A stretch of DNA of 64,000 nucleotides, from positions 19,918,065 through 19,982,064 of the forward strand of contig OZ018416.1 in assembly GCA_963969595.1 (NCBI GenBank). Direction: 5' to 3'. The stretch comes from Neckera pumila (Eukaryota; Streptophyta; Bryopsida; Hypnales; Neckeraceae). Below are positions 10,376 through 22,087 of the stretch, in pieces. Position 1 is the stretch's first letter; each line of letters begins with the position of its first letter. A program made the translations under genes and the position numbers. The notes beneath the pieces were generated by a model that was not told where the DNA came from, did not search any database, and saw nothing but the letters and a program-made list of their open reading frames with translations.

Positions 10376-11307
10376 AAAGGCCCAAGCTCTTTTTTTTGCC
10401 AAAAAAAATCCAAAATTGCCTTTTTTTATAGCAAAGAGTAAAAAGAATTGAAAAATGTTCTTTTTTCACATTTAACCTTAGGATCTTACACCTAACTAGT
10501 ATAAGAGTGCGTGGAAAAAATTTCAAAATTCTTGACCGCATGGATTGCAAGATATCTGCGTTTAAAGTGAAAAAAACAAAATTTTCAACACATTAGAGGA
10601 CTAGATTTTTTGGCTTTGAACATTTTTAACTTTAAATTTTTGCACTACAGAGTTTTGAGCTTTAAATCTTTGTAGTGGAGAATTGAGTTGGAAGTTGAGG
10701 AAAAAAAAAATTCAAAGAAACTTAATTATCATTCTTTAAAAAATTGTTGAGTACAAGTAGATACGAGATAGAAGGAAAATCTAAAATATTAATATCTTTT
10801 AGATGGAATTAAAATGCACTAATTACAATGGAGAGATTGTTCTAGCAAGTAATATAAGCTATGCACAATAAAAACCTGAAAAATTTGAAAAAATTGCATT
10901 CAGAAATGCATCCTAAAAGTTATTTTTTTCAAGAAGATGCTCTAATTGCCTGAAAACCAAGAATGTCCATAACTTTCTCATAACAAATCCAAATGAAATG
11001 AATAAAAGCTTTCCAAATATACAAAAAATATACTCTATAAGGAAAAAAAAAGAAAAAAAAAGAAATTAAAATTTTTGTCCATTTTTTTTTGGTTGCCCAC
11101 GTTGCCCGCCATCCCCTGTTTTGAGCTTATTTGGTCATAACTTTTTTTCCCAGACACCGACTATGAAAAAAATTATATTCCACAAAGCTTATCATTTTTT
11201 CTATCTTCAAAAAAAGTTTCAAAAAATCACAACAAAACTTCAAATTATAGGTACTTGCCCCAAAAGGCATTTGTCCCCTGAATGGACAATGGTCCTTTAG
11301 GGGTTAA
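10376..11307 (-). mobile_element. TTAA-930 element, subfamily 2, nested in a foldback element
   Basis: 932 bp bounded by TTAA at 10376-10379 and 11304-11307. Its ends read 'ttaacccactaaagg' and 'cctttaggggttaa'. It is inserted between the two halves of foldback element A. The interior aligns with all other subfamily-2 copies. Confidence 0.85.
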
Positions 11308-11731
11308 GAACTGCTCATAGTCAAATCAAATGCAAGAATTGTGTTCAAAGTCAAATTTTAAACCTCCTTTAGACATATTAGAGTAATTTTTTTTTTTTAA
11401 CTTTGGACTAATTTAGTGTGGGGAATAAAATTGACGTTTATCTTCAAAAACCCATTTCAAACTTTAAGTTTCTAATAAAAAGTTATGGACAAATTTCAGA
11501 GAGGGGTTGGCAGGGACATTTTTTTGGACATTTTCAAATATCCTCTCTGATTTTTGTCCATAACTTTTAGTTAATATCTCAAAATTTCAGATGGACTATT
11601 GGAAATGTAGGTAAGCTTAATTTCCTACATTAAATTAGTTCAAAGTTTTAAGAAAAAAGTTATTCTACTATACCTAAATGAGGTCTAAAATTTTATTTTA
11701 AACACAATTCTTAAATTTGACAATGAGTGGT
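11308..11731. mobile_element. Foldback element A, palindromic core
   Basis: The two halves are inverted copies around about 11525. The inner stem pairs 'aaaaagttatggacaaattt' with its reverse complement near 11554-11576. The same palindromic core occurs at 16812-17458, 46828-47250 and 54103-54535. Confidence 0.8.
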
Positions 11732-12555
11732 CTATCATCAAATTATCCCATAGCTGTTGAGGATTCATGATGGACTATTGATTTTTCTATAAAATCAATC
11801 TCCTCATCCAGAGTTCTTCTAAAAATGTCTACAAATCCAATCTTTCACATTGCCATAAAAAAATTCTTGATGGTAAGCCATTATTTTGGAGCATTTGCAT
11901 TTTTTTCCCACAATTTGGATTGAGTAGAATGTGCAATCAACTAGGAAATGTTTAATAATCAAGGCTAAGGTGTACTTAAATACCTTAATCATGATTGTTA
12001 AACACTTTTTATTTGGATTTGAAGCCACTAACGAGCATCTGACATTGTGATTGAAGGTGAATGCGAATAGGAAAAAAACAATTTGTTAAGCAAAAAAAGA
12101 GACTACAGGGTCCTCAGAGGGCTATGGAGAGGCCTTCTTGAGGCCTCATTTTTTTTTCTAATGACTAATGAGCACTCAATTGAGGTCAAACTATTGTACA
12201 AGACCTTCCTTTTTCACACCAAATTCCAAGGATGAACGTGTGCATTGTCTTCTGTCTTACATAGAGGGATTCTTTGTCATCCATCAGACAATAAACATCC
12301 GTAATGTCGTTCAATGGTTAACCTTAGAAGGAGGGGCTATGACCATGAACAAAGTGATGCCTACTACCCATGGCCATAAATGTTGAAATCTATTGCACTT
12401 TCTCTGTGAGTGCAGCTGAAAATAGTTTGCCAAGTAAGGTGGAGGCACCCATTGTTGATCTGGACCCATTCTTGATCTATAGGGGATACTATTTCCGATT
12501 TGAGCTAGAACAAATCTAATCAAATCTAATCTAAGCTTGCAGTGTTTTTTTCAAT
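11732..12555. other. Right flank of foldback element A and non-coding spacer
   Basis: Bases 11732-11840 still match the reverse complement of sequence left of foldback element C (about 46720-46830), so the element extends here. The remainder has no recognised gene. Confidence 0.4.
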
Positions 12556-12559
12556 GTAG

Positions 12560-12960
12560 GGATTAATAAAGTTAAGACACATGTCCCAAAGTAGTGAGAG
12601 AAAATACATTTCTTGATGGATCGGAATTGGAAGAGTCTAGAGATCGGCAACTGGTCCTGAATACTTTTTAGCTCCCAAAATTCACAGTAATTTCAACTTT
12701 GGAAATAAAATTATGAAAAAATTTCAAGCCCCGTATTTCCTATCTTTCACAGTTTATGAAGAAGCAAAATTCTGCTTCTTCATAAACTGTTCATGACTTG
12801 CTAGAAAATACCTTAAAAGATTGACAACAAGTGCCTCTACCTTATATCAAGTAGAAGGTGAGAGGGATGGCAATGAGAGAGGGTTGCCTCTACTTGAATT
12901 TAGATTAAGGTCGGACCACACATTTCCAATCAGGGACCAATTCCCAACCGGTAGTGCCCC
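12560..12960 (+). repeat. Dispersed repeat R, copy 2
   Basis: Contains 'cggaattggaagagtct' and 'gctcccaaaattcacag', matching copy 1 (7895-8100) and copy 3 (13010-13320). An internal perfect inverted repeat, 'gaagcagaattttgcttc'-type, lies near 12760-12795. Tandem with copy 3. Confidence 0.6.
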
Positions 12961-13009
12961 TATTTCCAATCAAGGCTTATAATGAGTTTTCCACTCTTTT
13001 TTAACTTTG

Positions 13010-13320
13010 GAACTAGTAAGATCACAACACATGTTTTAAAGTATGCAAAAAGTAACAAGAAAGTAGGTAGTAGGAAGCTAGTTCTTGAATGATCAGAATT
13101 GGAAGACTCTACAGATTGAGAATTGGTTCAAAACACTTTTTGGCTCCCAAATTCACAGAAGTTTCAGTTTTGCAAAAAAAATTCTGAAAGTTTTGCAATC
13201 TCAGTATTTTCTTATCTCCCTACATGGGAAAAATCTCCATGGCATTCAACTGCTCTCCATCTGCACCACAGGAGCTTAAGTGATTACATATAGGTGGTCT
13301 AACCTTAATGGCTACGAAAT
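13010..13320 (+). repeat. Dispersed repeat R, copy 3 (empty site for the TA MITE)
   Basis: Contiguous across 13079-13080 (TA), exactly where copy 1 carries the MITE at 7624-7894. Flanking matches run at least from 'gtatgcaaaaagtaacaaga' on the left to 'gatcagaattggaagact' on the right. Confidence 0.8.
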
Positions 13321-13960
13321 TGTTATCATACATCAAATTGATTGCAAGGCACTTTGGTGGACAACTTTGGAGCAGAGGCTCGAATTGGTTGGTGCACTCA
13401 TGATTCTGATCAAGGATCTGATGGTGTTTTCAGTTAGAAGCGGTCATGCTACAAATTAGCCCTTATTACAACTTCGGCATTGCAAATCATGTCGCAAATA
13501 TGATTACATGAAAATATGTTTTTTGAGAAGAATTTTGAGGATCTATACTAAACAAATGTTAGGAAACTAGTCACACAAGAATCTAGAAGTATTTTCAATT
13601 TCATTTTACATCCATCCAAATACATCTATAATCTTGTGTGAATAATACTTCATTTTCATTTGCAATAAATACATTGGTCTATATGACATGTTTGCATTAA
13701 TTCATGGTCAAAATTTTAGCACTACATCTCCAAGGGGGCAAGAAAATAACTCACTTTGGCTAAGTAGCACCTTGACTTTGGTAAAATAAAAAAGACATGT
13801 TTTCTTTGTAGCATAATAAGCTAATAACCTTTCTAAAATGTAATCATAATAATAATATAGATCAATTTTACAATGCAAATTGTTCACATCTAATATAATC
13901 ATCATAGGTGTAAGAAAAAGTGTCTTCAGGGGGTAGAAAAAGGGGGGTGGGTGGGGAGAC
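13321..13960. other. AT-rich spacer
   Basis: No gene, RNA or family repeat recognised; short frames only. Confidence 0.4.
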
Positions 13961-13970
13961 CAAAAAAATA

Positions 13971-14129
13971 GTATAATGAATTCAAGGCAAAATCCTAATT
14001 ATGAGAAGAAAACAAAGAATGTAGTGTAATGAACTCAAGGCAAAATACTAATAATGAGAAAAAAATGAATAATAGAGTATAATGAGTTCAAGGCAAAATA
14101 CTAATAATGAGAAGAAAATGAAGAATAGC
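13971..14129 (+). repeat. 53-bp tandem repeat, 3 copies
   Basis: Units start at 13971, 14024 and 14076. Each reads 'gtataatgaattcaaggc' or a near match, followed by an A-rich 'actaataatgagaa' block. Confidence 0.85.
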
Positions 14130-14359
14130 ACATAGACCTCAATGCACTAAGGTAGACTAGTCCATTATGGTCAAATGACCCATAGTGGACACCTAATGAC
14201 CCCATGATAGTTTTTTTGGCCACAATCAATATCTAACCTAACACCAATAGAGTGATTAGTGACCTCATTAGGAACACTTGATTTTTTAGTGTAAATTATT
14301 GTAGGAAGTAACTTTTTATGGCCTTCTACATTATAAAGTATTGTGACCACTCTAAGTGA

Positions 14360-15286
14360 TTAACCCCTAAAGGACCAACATGCGTTTTTTTGCCATATAG
14401 AAATTTTGGGCATGTACATGTGACTAGAGATATCCATATTTGAGGCTGAAATTTTAATAGAAGGTGGGGGCAAGGAATATCTTCATGTGTACCAAGTTTC
14501 ATGACATTTCAAAATACGAGTCAAAAGTTGTGACCTAATATGCTATTTTTTTTTGTAATTGGGCAGTTTGGGCAGGTCAGAAAAAAATAATTTTTCCGAA
14601 TTTTTTTTTGAAATTGGTCCTCTACATTTATGTACACTTAAAAGCTTTGAGTCATTCCATTTCAATCAATGAGTCAAAAGTTATGAGGGTTTTTGAATTG
14701 CAGATATTTATGGATTCTCTACTCTAAATACTTTAAAGGCGTTTATTTAACTCAATTTTCAATATTTTTGGAAAAAAAAAAACACAAGGATGTAGATTGA
14801 TTATTACAACATTACAACCATTGGTATTTGCATTTTTAAATTCCATGATTAAATTTTTAACTATTTAGTGTTTTGAATCGTTTTCTACTACTTTCTACTT
14901 ACTATTTTTTTCCTATATGTTGTACAATTCCAAATGATGTGAAATTTTTCAAGCATATAGACAACTTGTTTAGGAAACTGAATTCAAAGAAGCACCACCT
15001 TTATTGGCATTTTTTCATTGAAAAGTGAGCTTGCAAAGTGCAGCTGCCCGGTTTTTTCGCAGGATTGAAAAAATGGTTTTCAAGACTTTGAATGCTTATA
15101 TCTTATGATCCACACGGTGGAATTATTCTGAAATTTTTACCACATGTTTTCAAAATATTATACTACAAGATCCTATGGTTACATGTGTCAAGAACTGTTT
15201 TTTTTCAAAAATTTGGTAGTTGTATTAGAAATGGCAGTTTTGGAGCATTTTTGATGATTACATTGTCATGAAACTTTAGGGGTTAA
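14360..15286 (+). mobile_element. TTAA-930 element, subfamily 1, full length
   Basis: 927 bp with TTAA at 14360-14363 and 15283-15286. Starts CCCCTAAAGGACCAACATGC and ends 'aaactttaggggttaa'. Full-length match to 656-1585. Confidence 0.85.
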
Positions 15287-15751
15287 GAAGAGCATATTGG
15301 ATACACTTTTTGTTGGTTATGGGGTAGTCTATTGACTCTTTTGAACAGATCACTTCAAAAATCCATAACAAACTCATACTTTGTTTGAAAAATATAATTT
15401 CAATTGCTCTCACTATTTCTTGCACTTGTCTTCATCTTGGAAAAAATTGAAAGCTTTCAGCTATGGCATGAGGGTAGACTCCAAAGTTTGACCACAACAA
15501 GCTGATTCACTTTATTGTAGCCTTGACAAATACTGTAGTAGTCACGTTGGATTTTATGACTACACCAAAGTCCCCATCACCAAGGAACATATTCATGTTC
15601 CTGCTAAAGTCCTTATTTTTATGACTAGCAAACTTAACTTCACCAAAATATGATTCAAAATTTATTAGCCTACATCAAATATGACTAAGCAGTTAAGTTC
15701 AACTGGTAAAAAACCTGTGTTTCTTTGTAGTGATGTTTCGTCCAAATCAAT
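15287..15751. other. AT-rich spacer
   Basis: No recognised gene or family repeat. Confidence 0.4.
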
Positions 15752-15993
15752 GGTGTTAGTATGTGAGCCCAAGAATGCAAGCTTGTGAGCATTGAGCCTA
15801 CAACATAGATGCCTATAATAAATATACCACACACTATAGAAGGTGTATGTACCATAATCACCTATAATATGGGTATTTGTAACATATATATTATATAACC
15901 ATAGACGATTTCTATAGTGTATACACCTATAATATAAGTGTGTAGTATTCCAAGCTCATGGGCTCACACTCCTATACTTACATAGTAGCAACC
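15752..15993. mobile_element. 242-bp MITE, copy 1
   Basis: Starts 'ggtgttagtatgtgagccc' and ends 'cttacatagtagcaacc'. Imperfect terminal inverted repeats, with an internal 'tgtgagcccaa / tcatgggctcaca' pair. The interior is rich in 'cacctataatat'. Copy 2 lies at 18900-19141. Confidence 0.75.
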
Positions 15994-16500
15994 TTTATAA
16001 AATAATGATAAATTCATATGAAGATGAATAGACACATACCACATTGTGCAAAATCCAAAAGCATTAGTCTTTAACCCCTAAAGTTCTTTCAAATTTAGAG
16101 GTCCAAACCTGCTTCAAATTGATACTAGTCTCCAAAGCAAGGCTAAAAATCTTCATATATATTTATGTTTTAGCAAATGCAATTGTAGGAATTTTTAACT
16201 AACTTTTCAGATTACACTCTCTTCAAAATTCAAAATAAAAACCTTACCAATTGCAAGATCATGATGCCTTTTAAAAAGAAGTATTTTCTACTCTTCCCAA
16301 ATGGTTAGATTTCATCTTTCAAACATTTTTCACAAAAATGTGTAGATCATACAACTTGCAACTCTCCATATTATGTTGAAGAAATAAATCGAAAATATAC
16401 ACAAACTATTTAAAAAAAAAAAAAAATGTTATATTCATGCTTGAAAAATATTGGAAACAGAAAGAAGTAGAGAATGAATCCTCAAAATACTAGATTGTTA
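15994..16500. other. AT-rich spacer
   Basis: Includes an A run at about 16412. No recognised gene. Confidence 0.4.
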
Positions 16501-16811
16501 AGAATTTTGTTATGGAATTGAAAAATGTCAATTCTGTATATATTCATGTGGCGACAATACATAACATTCAGTAGCCTTCAAAGAGGCTGCCTTTACCTCC
16601 CTAGACTTGTCATCCACGAAATTCATCCTCGAATAATTAATGTCAGCTTAGGTGCAAGGATAGTGGCAGTACATTATGTTTTGTTTCATTTTCTTTGTTA
16701 CTTTTTGGACTCGTTTTTGGACCAAACATACAAATCAACAAATAGTTGTAGGAAAAGATGTTGGCAAAGGATTCAATGAATAATGCATTACAACAATTTG
16801 TCATCAATACC

Positions 16812-17458
16812 GTATTTTGAGTTTTCAAGTGAAAAGACAATTCTATATATACACATGGGGTGGTAGGAGGTAGAACAACCCATTTGGGATAAATAAACTT
16901 GAATTTGTAGTTTCTCAAGCACTCATAGTTGAGTCAAAAACAAAGAATTGTATTAAAAGTAGAATTTTAGACCTCATTTGGTCATAGTAAAATAACATTT
17001 CTCAAAAAACTTTGAACTAAAAAATGTTGGGAAATGAAGATAGGTTTCAATTGCAAAAGTCCGTTTGGCATTTTGAATCTCCAATCAAAAGTTATGGACA
17101 AATTTGAGAGAGGGGGTGGGAATGGACATTTTCTTTAACATTTTTAAAAATCCTCTCTCTAGATTTGTCCATAACTTTTGATTGGAGGTTCAAAATGCCA
17201 AACGGATTTTTAAAGGTAAAACTTATTTTCATTTCCCAACTTTTTTTAATTCGAAGTTTTTTGAGAAAAGTTATTTACTATGACTAAATGAGGTCTAAAA
17301 TTCTACTTTTAACACAATTTTTTGTTTTTGTCTCATTACTATGAGTGCTTGAGAAACTACAAATTCAAGTTTATTTATCCCACATGGGTTGTTATACCTC
17401 CTACCACCCCATGTGTATATATAGAATTGTCTTTTCACTTGAAAATTCAAAACATAAA
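16812..17458. repeat. Palindromic core of foldback element B
   Basis: A near-perfect inverted repeat of about 647 bp. The outer arm 'gacaattctatatatacaca' (from 16840) pairs with 'tgtgtatatatagaattgtc' (17412-17431). The inner stem is 'caaaagttatggacaaattt' against its reverse complement near 17164-17183, with the centre near 17140. Confidence 0.85.
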
Positions 17459-17674
17459 TGCCAATCACATCAAAATGATGCAATTCAAGCATAGAGATAA
17501 TTGATCTCTATTTTGATTGCCATTTTGAATAAGTTTGCTATTTAAATTACAGCTTTAATTCAAAGTACTTAATTTATTGTTAACACCAATATGCATTTGC
17601 GACCTTGTATTAACTCAGGCCCCGTCTTGGATTCTGACAAGTTTCGCCAAGTGTCCTTGTAGTTATTGATTTGG

Positions 17675-17731
17675 TGTGGAATATATCACACCATTTCATC
17701 CCTCGGATGAAATGATGTGGTGTATTCCACA
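17675..17731. repeat. 57-nt hairpin with 27-bp arms
   Basis: 'tgtggaatatatcacacc' plus 'atttcatcc' pairs with 'ggatgaaat' plus 'gatgtggtgtattccaca' around a 3-nt loop, with about three mismatches. Its size and pairing are close to a small-RNA precursor. A reduced version lies at about 47558-47577. Confidence 0.7.
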
Positions 17732-17883
17732 TCATTCCGTCCAGGAAAGGCAGTCACAATGACTGCTATTGAATGTAATGTATCAGACTCTTTTCTGCGA
17801 GATGGCTAACGGGTGTTAGAAAATGGAAGATATCAACATAAAAAAAAATGTACTTTATTTTGTGGTTTTGGACAAAAAGCCGT

Positions 17884-18349
17884 ATGACACAAAAATCCCA
17901 ATGGTTGTAATGTTGTAATAAACAACTTACATCCTATGATTTTGTTTTTTCAAAAATATTGAAATTTGAGTTAAATAAAGGACTTCAATATTTATTTTAG
18001 GATAGAGAATCTATAGTTGCCTACAACTAAAACTCCTCATAATGTTCATTTCATTAAAAAAAATTGGAATAGTTTAAAGCTTTCCATGTGTATATAAATC
18101 TAGAAAGTAGTGAAGTTTTTTTTATTTGCTCAAATTGCCCGGCGTGGTCTCGAAAAAAACTACATATATTACACAATAATTTTAAAATTATGTAGTCAAA
18201 AGGTATGAAAATTGTTGGGCCTAAAATTAAAAACTTGTGTACAGTTTTTATGAAAATTTCAAAGAATAAAAATAAAAATTCTATTTATAGTGAGCTGCCC
18301 AAAATTGCTATGTTGCCAAAAAAATGCAATTTGGTTCTTTAATGGTTAA
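17884..18349 (-). mobile_element. TTAA-930 element, subfamily 1, truncated
   Basis: The reverse complement matches the left half of subfamily 1, for example 'aaatcccaatggttgtaatg' and the terminus 'ttctttaatggttaa' with TTAA at 18346-18349. The inner half is missing. Confidence 0.65.
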
Positions 18350-18899
18350 AGGGTTTAACAATCAAAGAGTCTCTTCTTTATCATTATGTCAAAGACAAAA
18401 AATGATTATAAGATGAATATGCCTATTACCAAGCAGATTTGCTATCTAATTATCTTAGGGAAACAATTTTTGAGAAATTGAAGAATTTGAAAAATGCCAT
18501 TTTACATGTTAAATCAAGATATTCCAACAAGAAAGGAATTTTTTATGATTTTTCAAAGTTTGTTGGACTAAATTAGTAAAATGTCGGTAGACCCATGCTA
18601 AACCCGACATGTTGACATGTCCCCTCTCCAAGTACATTGTCATAATGCTAAAGGATTGCTAAAATTGTGGTAATAGTTGGGTGGCTAATGCAAAGGAGTG
18701 AGTCCAGAAGATATTGGAATTGGTTAATTGATGGCATTAGGTTCTTCTACCTTACTATGGAGTAGTTTAGCAAACTCTAAAAATTGTGCTCACATGCAGC
18801 TAGCACCATAGACTCCTTTTTTTGTGTCTGAAATTTTAACAAATTACACTGCTCTATTCAATTCATAAGTCCGTTCCTTTTCTTCCTTCCAATTATAAT
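18350..18899. other. AT-rich spacer
   Basis: No recognised gene or family repeat. Confidence 0.4.
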
Positions 18900-19141
18900 G
18901 GTGCTAGTATGTGAGCTCAAGAATGTAAACTTGTGAGCATTGAGCCTACGATATAGGTACCTATAATATAGATACCACACACTATAGAAGGTGTATGTAT
19001 CATAAACACCTATAATATAGGTATTTATAATATATATATCCTATAATCATAGGGGATTTCTATAGTATATACACTTATAATATAAGTGTGTAGTATTCTA
19101 GACTCATGGACTCACACTCCTATACTCACATAATAGCAACC
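18900..19141. mobile_element. 242-bp MITE, copy 2
   Basis: Starts 'ggtgctagtatgtgagctc' and ends 'ctcacataatagcaacc'. Collinear with 15752-15993 at high identity. Confidence 0.75.
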
Positions 19142-19689
19142 CTCTTTCCAATTACAAAAACAAGAAAACTCTAAGCCTATGGAAAACCACATCAAAATGA
19201 AAAACCAAATGAAAAACCAAAAACGTGATTTGGTATCCTTTGTGCAATTGTACCAAGCACGACATAAACCAATATCTACAACACTTTGCTATCAACAGAC
19301 AAGAGAAATGGTGCCCGTAAATCATGCAACAAGGAGTGAATAGGAAACTGAGTAAGGTAGGATCACTTGAAAGAGCCACTTTTTCTATTAGATTGTAGGT
19401 ACTATTATTTGACTTATTAAATTTTTATATTTTCTTGTTGGCAGGTGAAAGAGGATTTCAATGCATCAAAAAAGGTTTCATAGAGTACTCCATGCAAATA
19501 TTATTAAAGGCCAAAGTTCTTTTTGGTAGATGTTCTAAAAATGTTTCTTCAATGGAGGTAGGTACTAATTAACTAGGAATGTATCTTATAAAGATGACGC
19601 TTTTGAGCAATAGTGGCCCATTTGGTATCCCTACCTTAACTCCAACATAATGGATAAGGACCTATCCCTAGATACTTTGTCAAAAATGA

Positions 19690-19995
19690 TCAAATATTTG
19701 GACCATTAAGTGCATTCTTCTTCTCTATAATAATATGGAAAGTCATCCATTGCCCACTTTTTGACCTCAACATCTTTCTAAGATTAAGGTAAGTAAAATC
19801 AATTGCACCTAAATACGCAATCAAGTATTATTCCTATTGCTGGCCTATGTACTTTTTTGTTGGATCTTGTTGGAAGTCAGAAGGCAATTTTAGATTCTCT
19901 TCTGAGATATATATTTTCGGGCATCTTATAAATAACCTATAAATTTTTGAAGTGTTGAGAACAAATGCACTCAAAGACAAACCTAAGCTCTCATA
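19690..19995 (-). pseudogene. PIF/Harbinger-like DDE transposase remnant
   Basis: Read on the minus strand, one frame gives ESLGLSLSAFVLNTSKIYRL, then FIRCPKIYISEENLKLPSDF, followed by QQDPTKKYIGQQ and a stop. After a second stop it continues as YLIAYLGAIDFTYLNLRKML and a further 25 residues. 'LGAIDFTYL' resembles the first DDE-strand motif (IGAIDGTHI) of PIF/Harbinger nucleases, and the preceding helix-rich part fits the helical region upstream of it in that family. At least two stop codons disrupt it. Coding traces may extend to about 20130. The family assignment is from motif resemblance only. Confidence 0.4.
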
Positions 19996-20540
19996 AATAG
20001 AGATTGTTCATTTTAAGCTAGAATCTAGAAGGTTTGGTACAAAAAAGGATTATTAATAAAGTAGATAAAGCTCCTTCCTTATCCAATGAAGAAAATTTTT
20101 GGGTAGGAGATCATAATAGAGTTCATTGTCACTATGTTTCTAGTAGCCCTTGGATGTTCTAGATTTGCTATTGACTACAGTGTTATTCAAATATGACCTC
20201 AAACACCAATCATTTGGGTATTGTGTTATTCAAACTAGTTGTACACGCAAAACAATCACCATAAAAGAATTGTCATTTGCTCTCACTACTAGTAAATCTT
20301 CATTTATATTTGGTGATCAACCTAACATGTGATTAGAACAACAATGAAAGTACACAATAGTTATCAAATGGGTTTTCTGATTTTACTACTACTAATGGTA
20401 AAAATAAAAATAAAATTATTGTCAATAATTGTCTCTAGAAAAACTTAGCGTCCAAAAAACAAAATAAAAGTTTGACATTGTTCCAACATTCTAAATTCTA
20501 AATTATAGAAAATATATAGTGACTTATTTTAACTTCATAG
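19996..20540. other. Non-coding spacer, possibly further transposase debris
   Basis: Some minus-strand stretches look like decayed coding sequence upstream of the transposase remnant, but no motif can be named. Confidence 0.3.
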
Positions 20541-21660
20541 AGGCTAGGAATACAATATTGAGTTACCTTCTTCCTTGCCTTCTTCCATTGGGCCAATTCT
20601 TTATACGTCTATGTAGTCTGATTTTATGTTATTTTTTAGCCGATTGGTTGATTGGGCTGTTAACTTGTAGACTTTGTCAATTGGTAATGCAGTGTTACTG
20701 GTTAATAGTGAAAGTTACCAATCGGGAATGGAATCAGGTGAATGGTGATCTTTAGGGTTGGGCCGATTGGTAGTTATGGTGGTCTGGTTGGGTATTTAGG
20801 CTGTGAATTCCAATTGGTAGTTCAGTTGACCTTCGAGCGAAGCAGACACTCTTTCCGAGCATAGGAAGTAAAACAACTGTATGAGTGATTTGTATTTTGT
20901 CTTTTGTTTTTAATACAAGTGAGATGTTTTACAATTGTGTGTGTATAATTGTGTATGTGTTATAATGTGTGTATGTGTTTGACGATTGGATGTGTACTTG
21001 AGGAAATTAAATTGAAACTGTGGAAGAGTTGGTGATTGAAACCGATTGGAGTGTTTGTGTGTAATGAGAATCTGTGAACAATTGGGAGCAATGTCTATGT
21101 ACTGTGTGTGTGGAGAATTACCGATAGGGAATTTTGCTGTGAAATTGGAGTAATACAAATAGTGATAAATTACGATTGTATTAAGTGCATGTGTGAGGCT
21201 AATGGAAAAATTAAGAATGATTAAATAGGAGAATGTGGAGAGACTAAAAGATATAATCTAAATTGAAAATAATGTTTGAAACAATTGACTGCTTAATTCA
21301 AGAAAACATAAAAATAGTGATTAGATAATATGTGAGAATGAATCCGTTGGGATTAAGTATAACATAAATAAGAGAGAGATTATCAAAGTGAAATAATTAG
21401 TAATAAATATCAATTGGAAGATAAATAAGGAATATGAGTGAGTAAATTTAGTGTACCGAGAGATAAATGTAAGTATTGCTGTAAACCGACTGGGGTGGAA
21501 TCAAATGCACAAGTCAAATTGGTGAGGAGCAATCGGAGTTGCAATTGAAGTACATCAAGGAGGAGAAGAAGCAATTGGTGAAGAAGGAAGCCCTGTTGGA
21601 TAATAAACCAAGCTTTCCGGAGTGAGAAAAAAAGACGCGAATGATTGGAAACCTGATAAG
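20541..21660 (+). other. Compositionally distinct block, possible LTR remnant
   Basis: GT-rich, with 'cgattgg' recurring many times, unlike neighbours. 'tttttaatacaagtgag' near 20910 and 'gtggttctaaaaccgtaaac' near 21660 loosely recall an LTR end and a primer-binding site. No gag/pol reading frame and no second LTR were seen, so this stays speculative. Confidence 0.2.
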
Positions 21661-22087
21661 TGGTTCTAAAACCGTAAACTATTGATATGATAAAAAAGGG
21701 TTAATAAAACTTAGAATCATGCAATTGGGCCTCTTTGGGTTTTATAGGAACTCTGATTAAAGATAATTTACATCCTAGAGTTCGAATTCTATCCTATGAA
21801 TTTATTTTGAGATAGAAATAAAAATCCTTCTATAGTCTACTATCAATTTGGATGAAATTCCATCGTATACCACAAGAATTTACACTCATTTGTTGAATTA
21901 GGTTATTCCTAGAGGACATGGAATTTATGAAATGTCAATTTGTTTAAAAATTATGTATGATTTTCTCTTTACTACATACAACAAAAATTTTAAAAATATT
22001 CCTAAATTTATTGACATTTGCATCTAAGTGCCACAAGAAGTTACTCTCTTTTGTTGAATTAAATTTTTTCCCAGAGGAAATGGAATA
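21661..22087. repeat. Short repeated segments around a nested element
   Basis: 'ttacactcatttgttgaatta' and 'ttactctcttttgttgaatt' type segments recur near 21883 and 22042, and inverted just right of the TTAA element at 23024-23045. An older repeat was probably split by that element. Confidence 0.4.

Larger units (their letters stand above)
16501..17780. mobile_element. Foldback element B, whole element
   Basis: The left part (16525-16770) is homologous to about 46410-46640, the palindromic core is 16812-17458, and the right part (17640-17780) matches 47540-47640. Boundaries are approximate and no target duplication was fixed. The arms encode almost the same peptide on opposite strands, which is a consequence of the palindrome, not a conserved protein. 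Confidence 0.65.

Noticed and set aside
13971..14129. Possible CRISPR-like array from regular 53-bp repeats
   Set aside because: Contiguous tandem repeats without spacers in a eukaryotic context; a minisatellite.
16643..17504. Two frames on opposite strands encode nearly the same peptide (NYKFKFIYP...PPTTPCVYIELSFH), suggesting a conserved protein
   Set aside because: They are the two arms of one palindrome read in mirror image; other family copies do not keep the frame.
20541..21660. LTR retrotransposon
   Set aside because: Only loose resemblance to an LTR end and primer-binding site; no paired LTR, gag or pol seen, so kept only as a speculative block.
21770..21800. 'gttcgaattctatcc' resembling a tRNA T-arm
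   Set aside because: No matching D-arm, anticodon stem or acceptor stem could be folded nearby.
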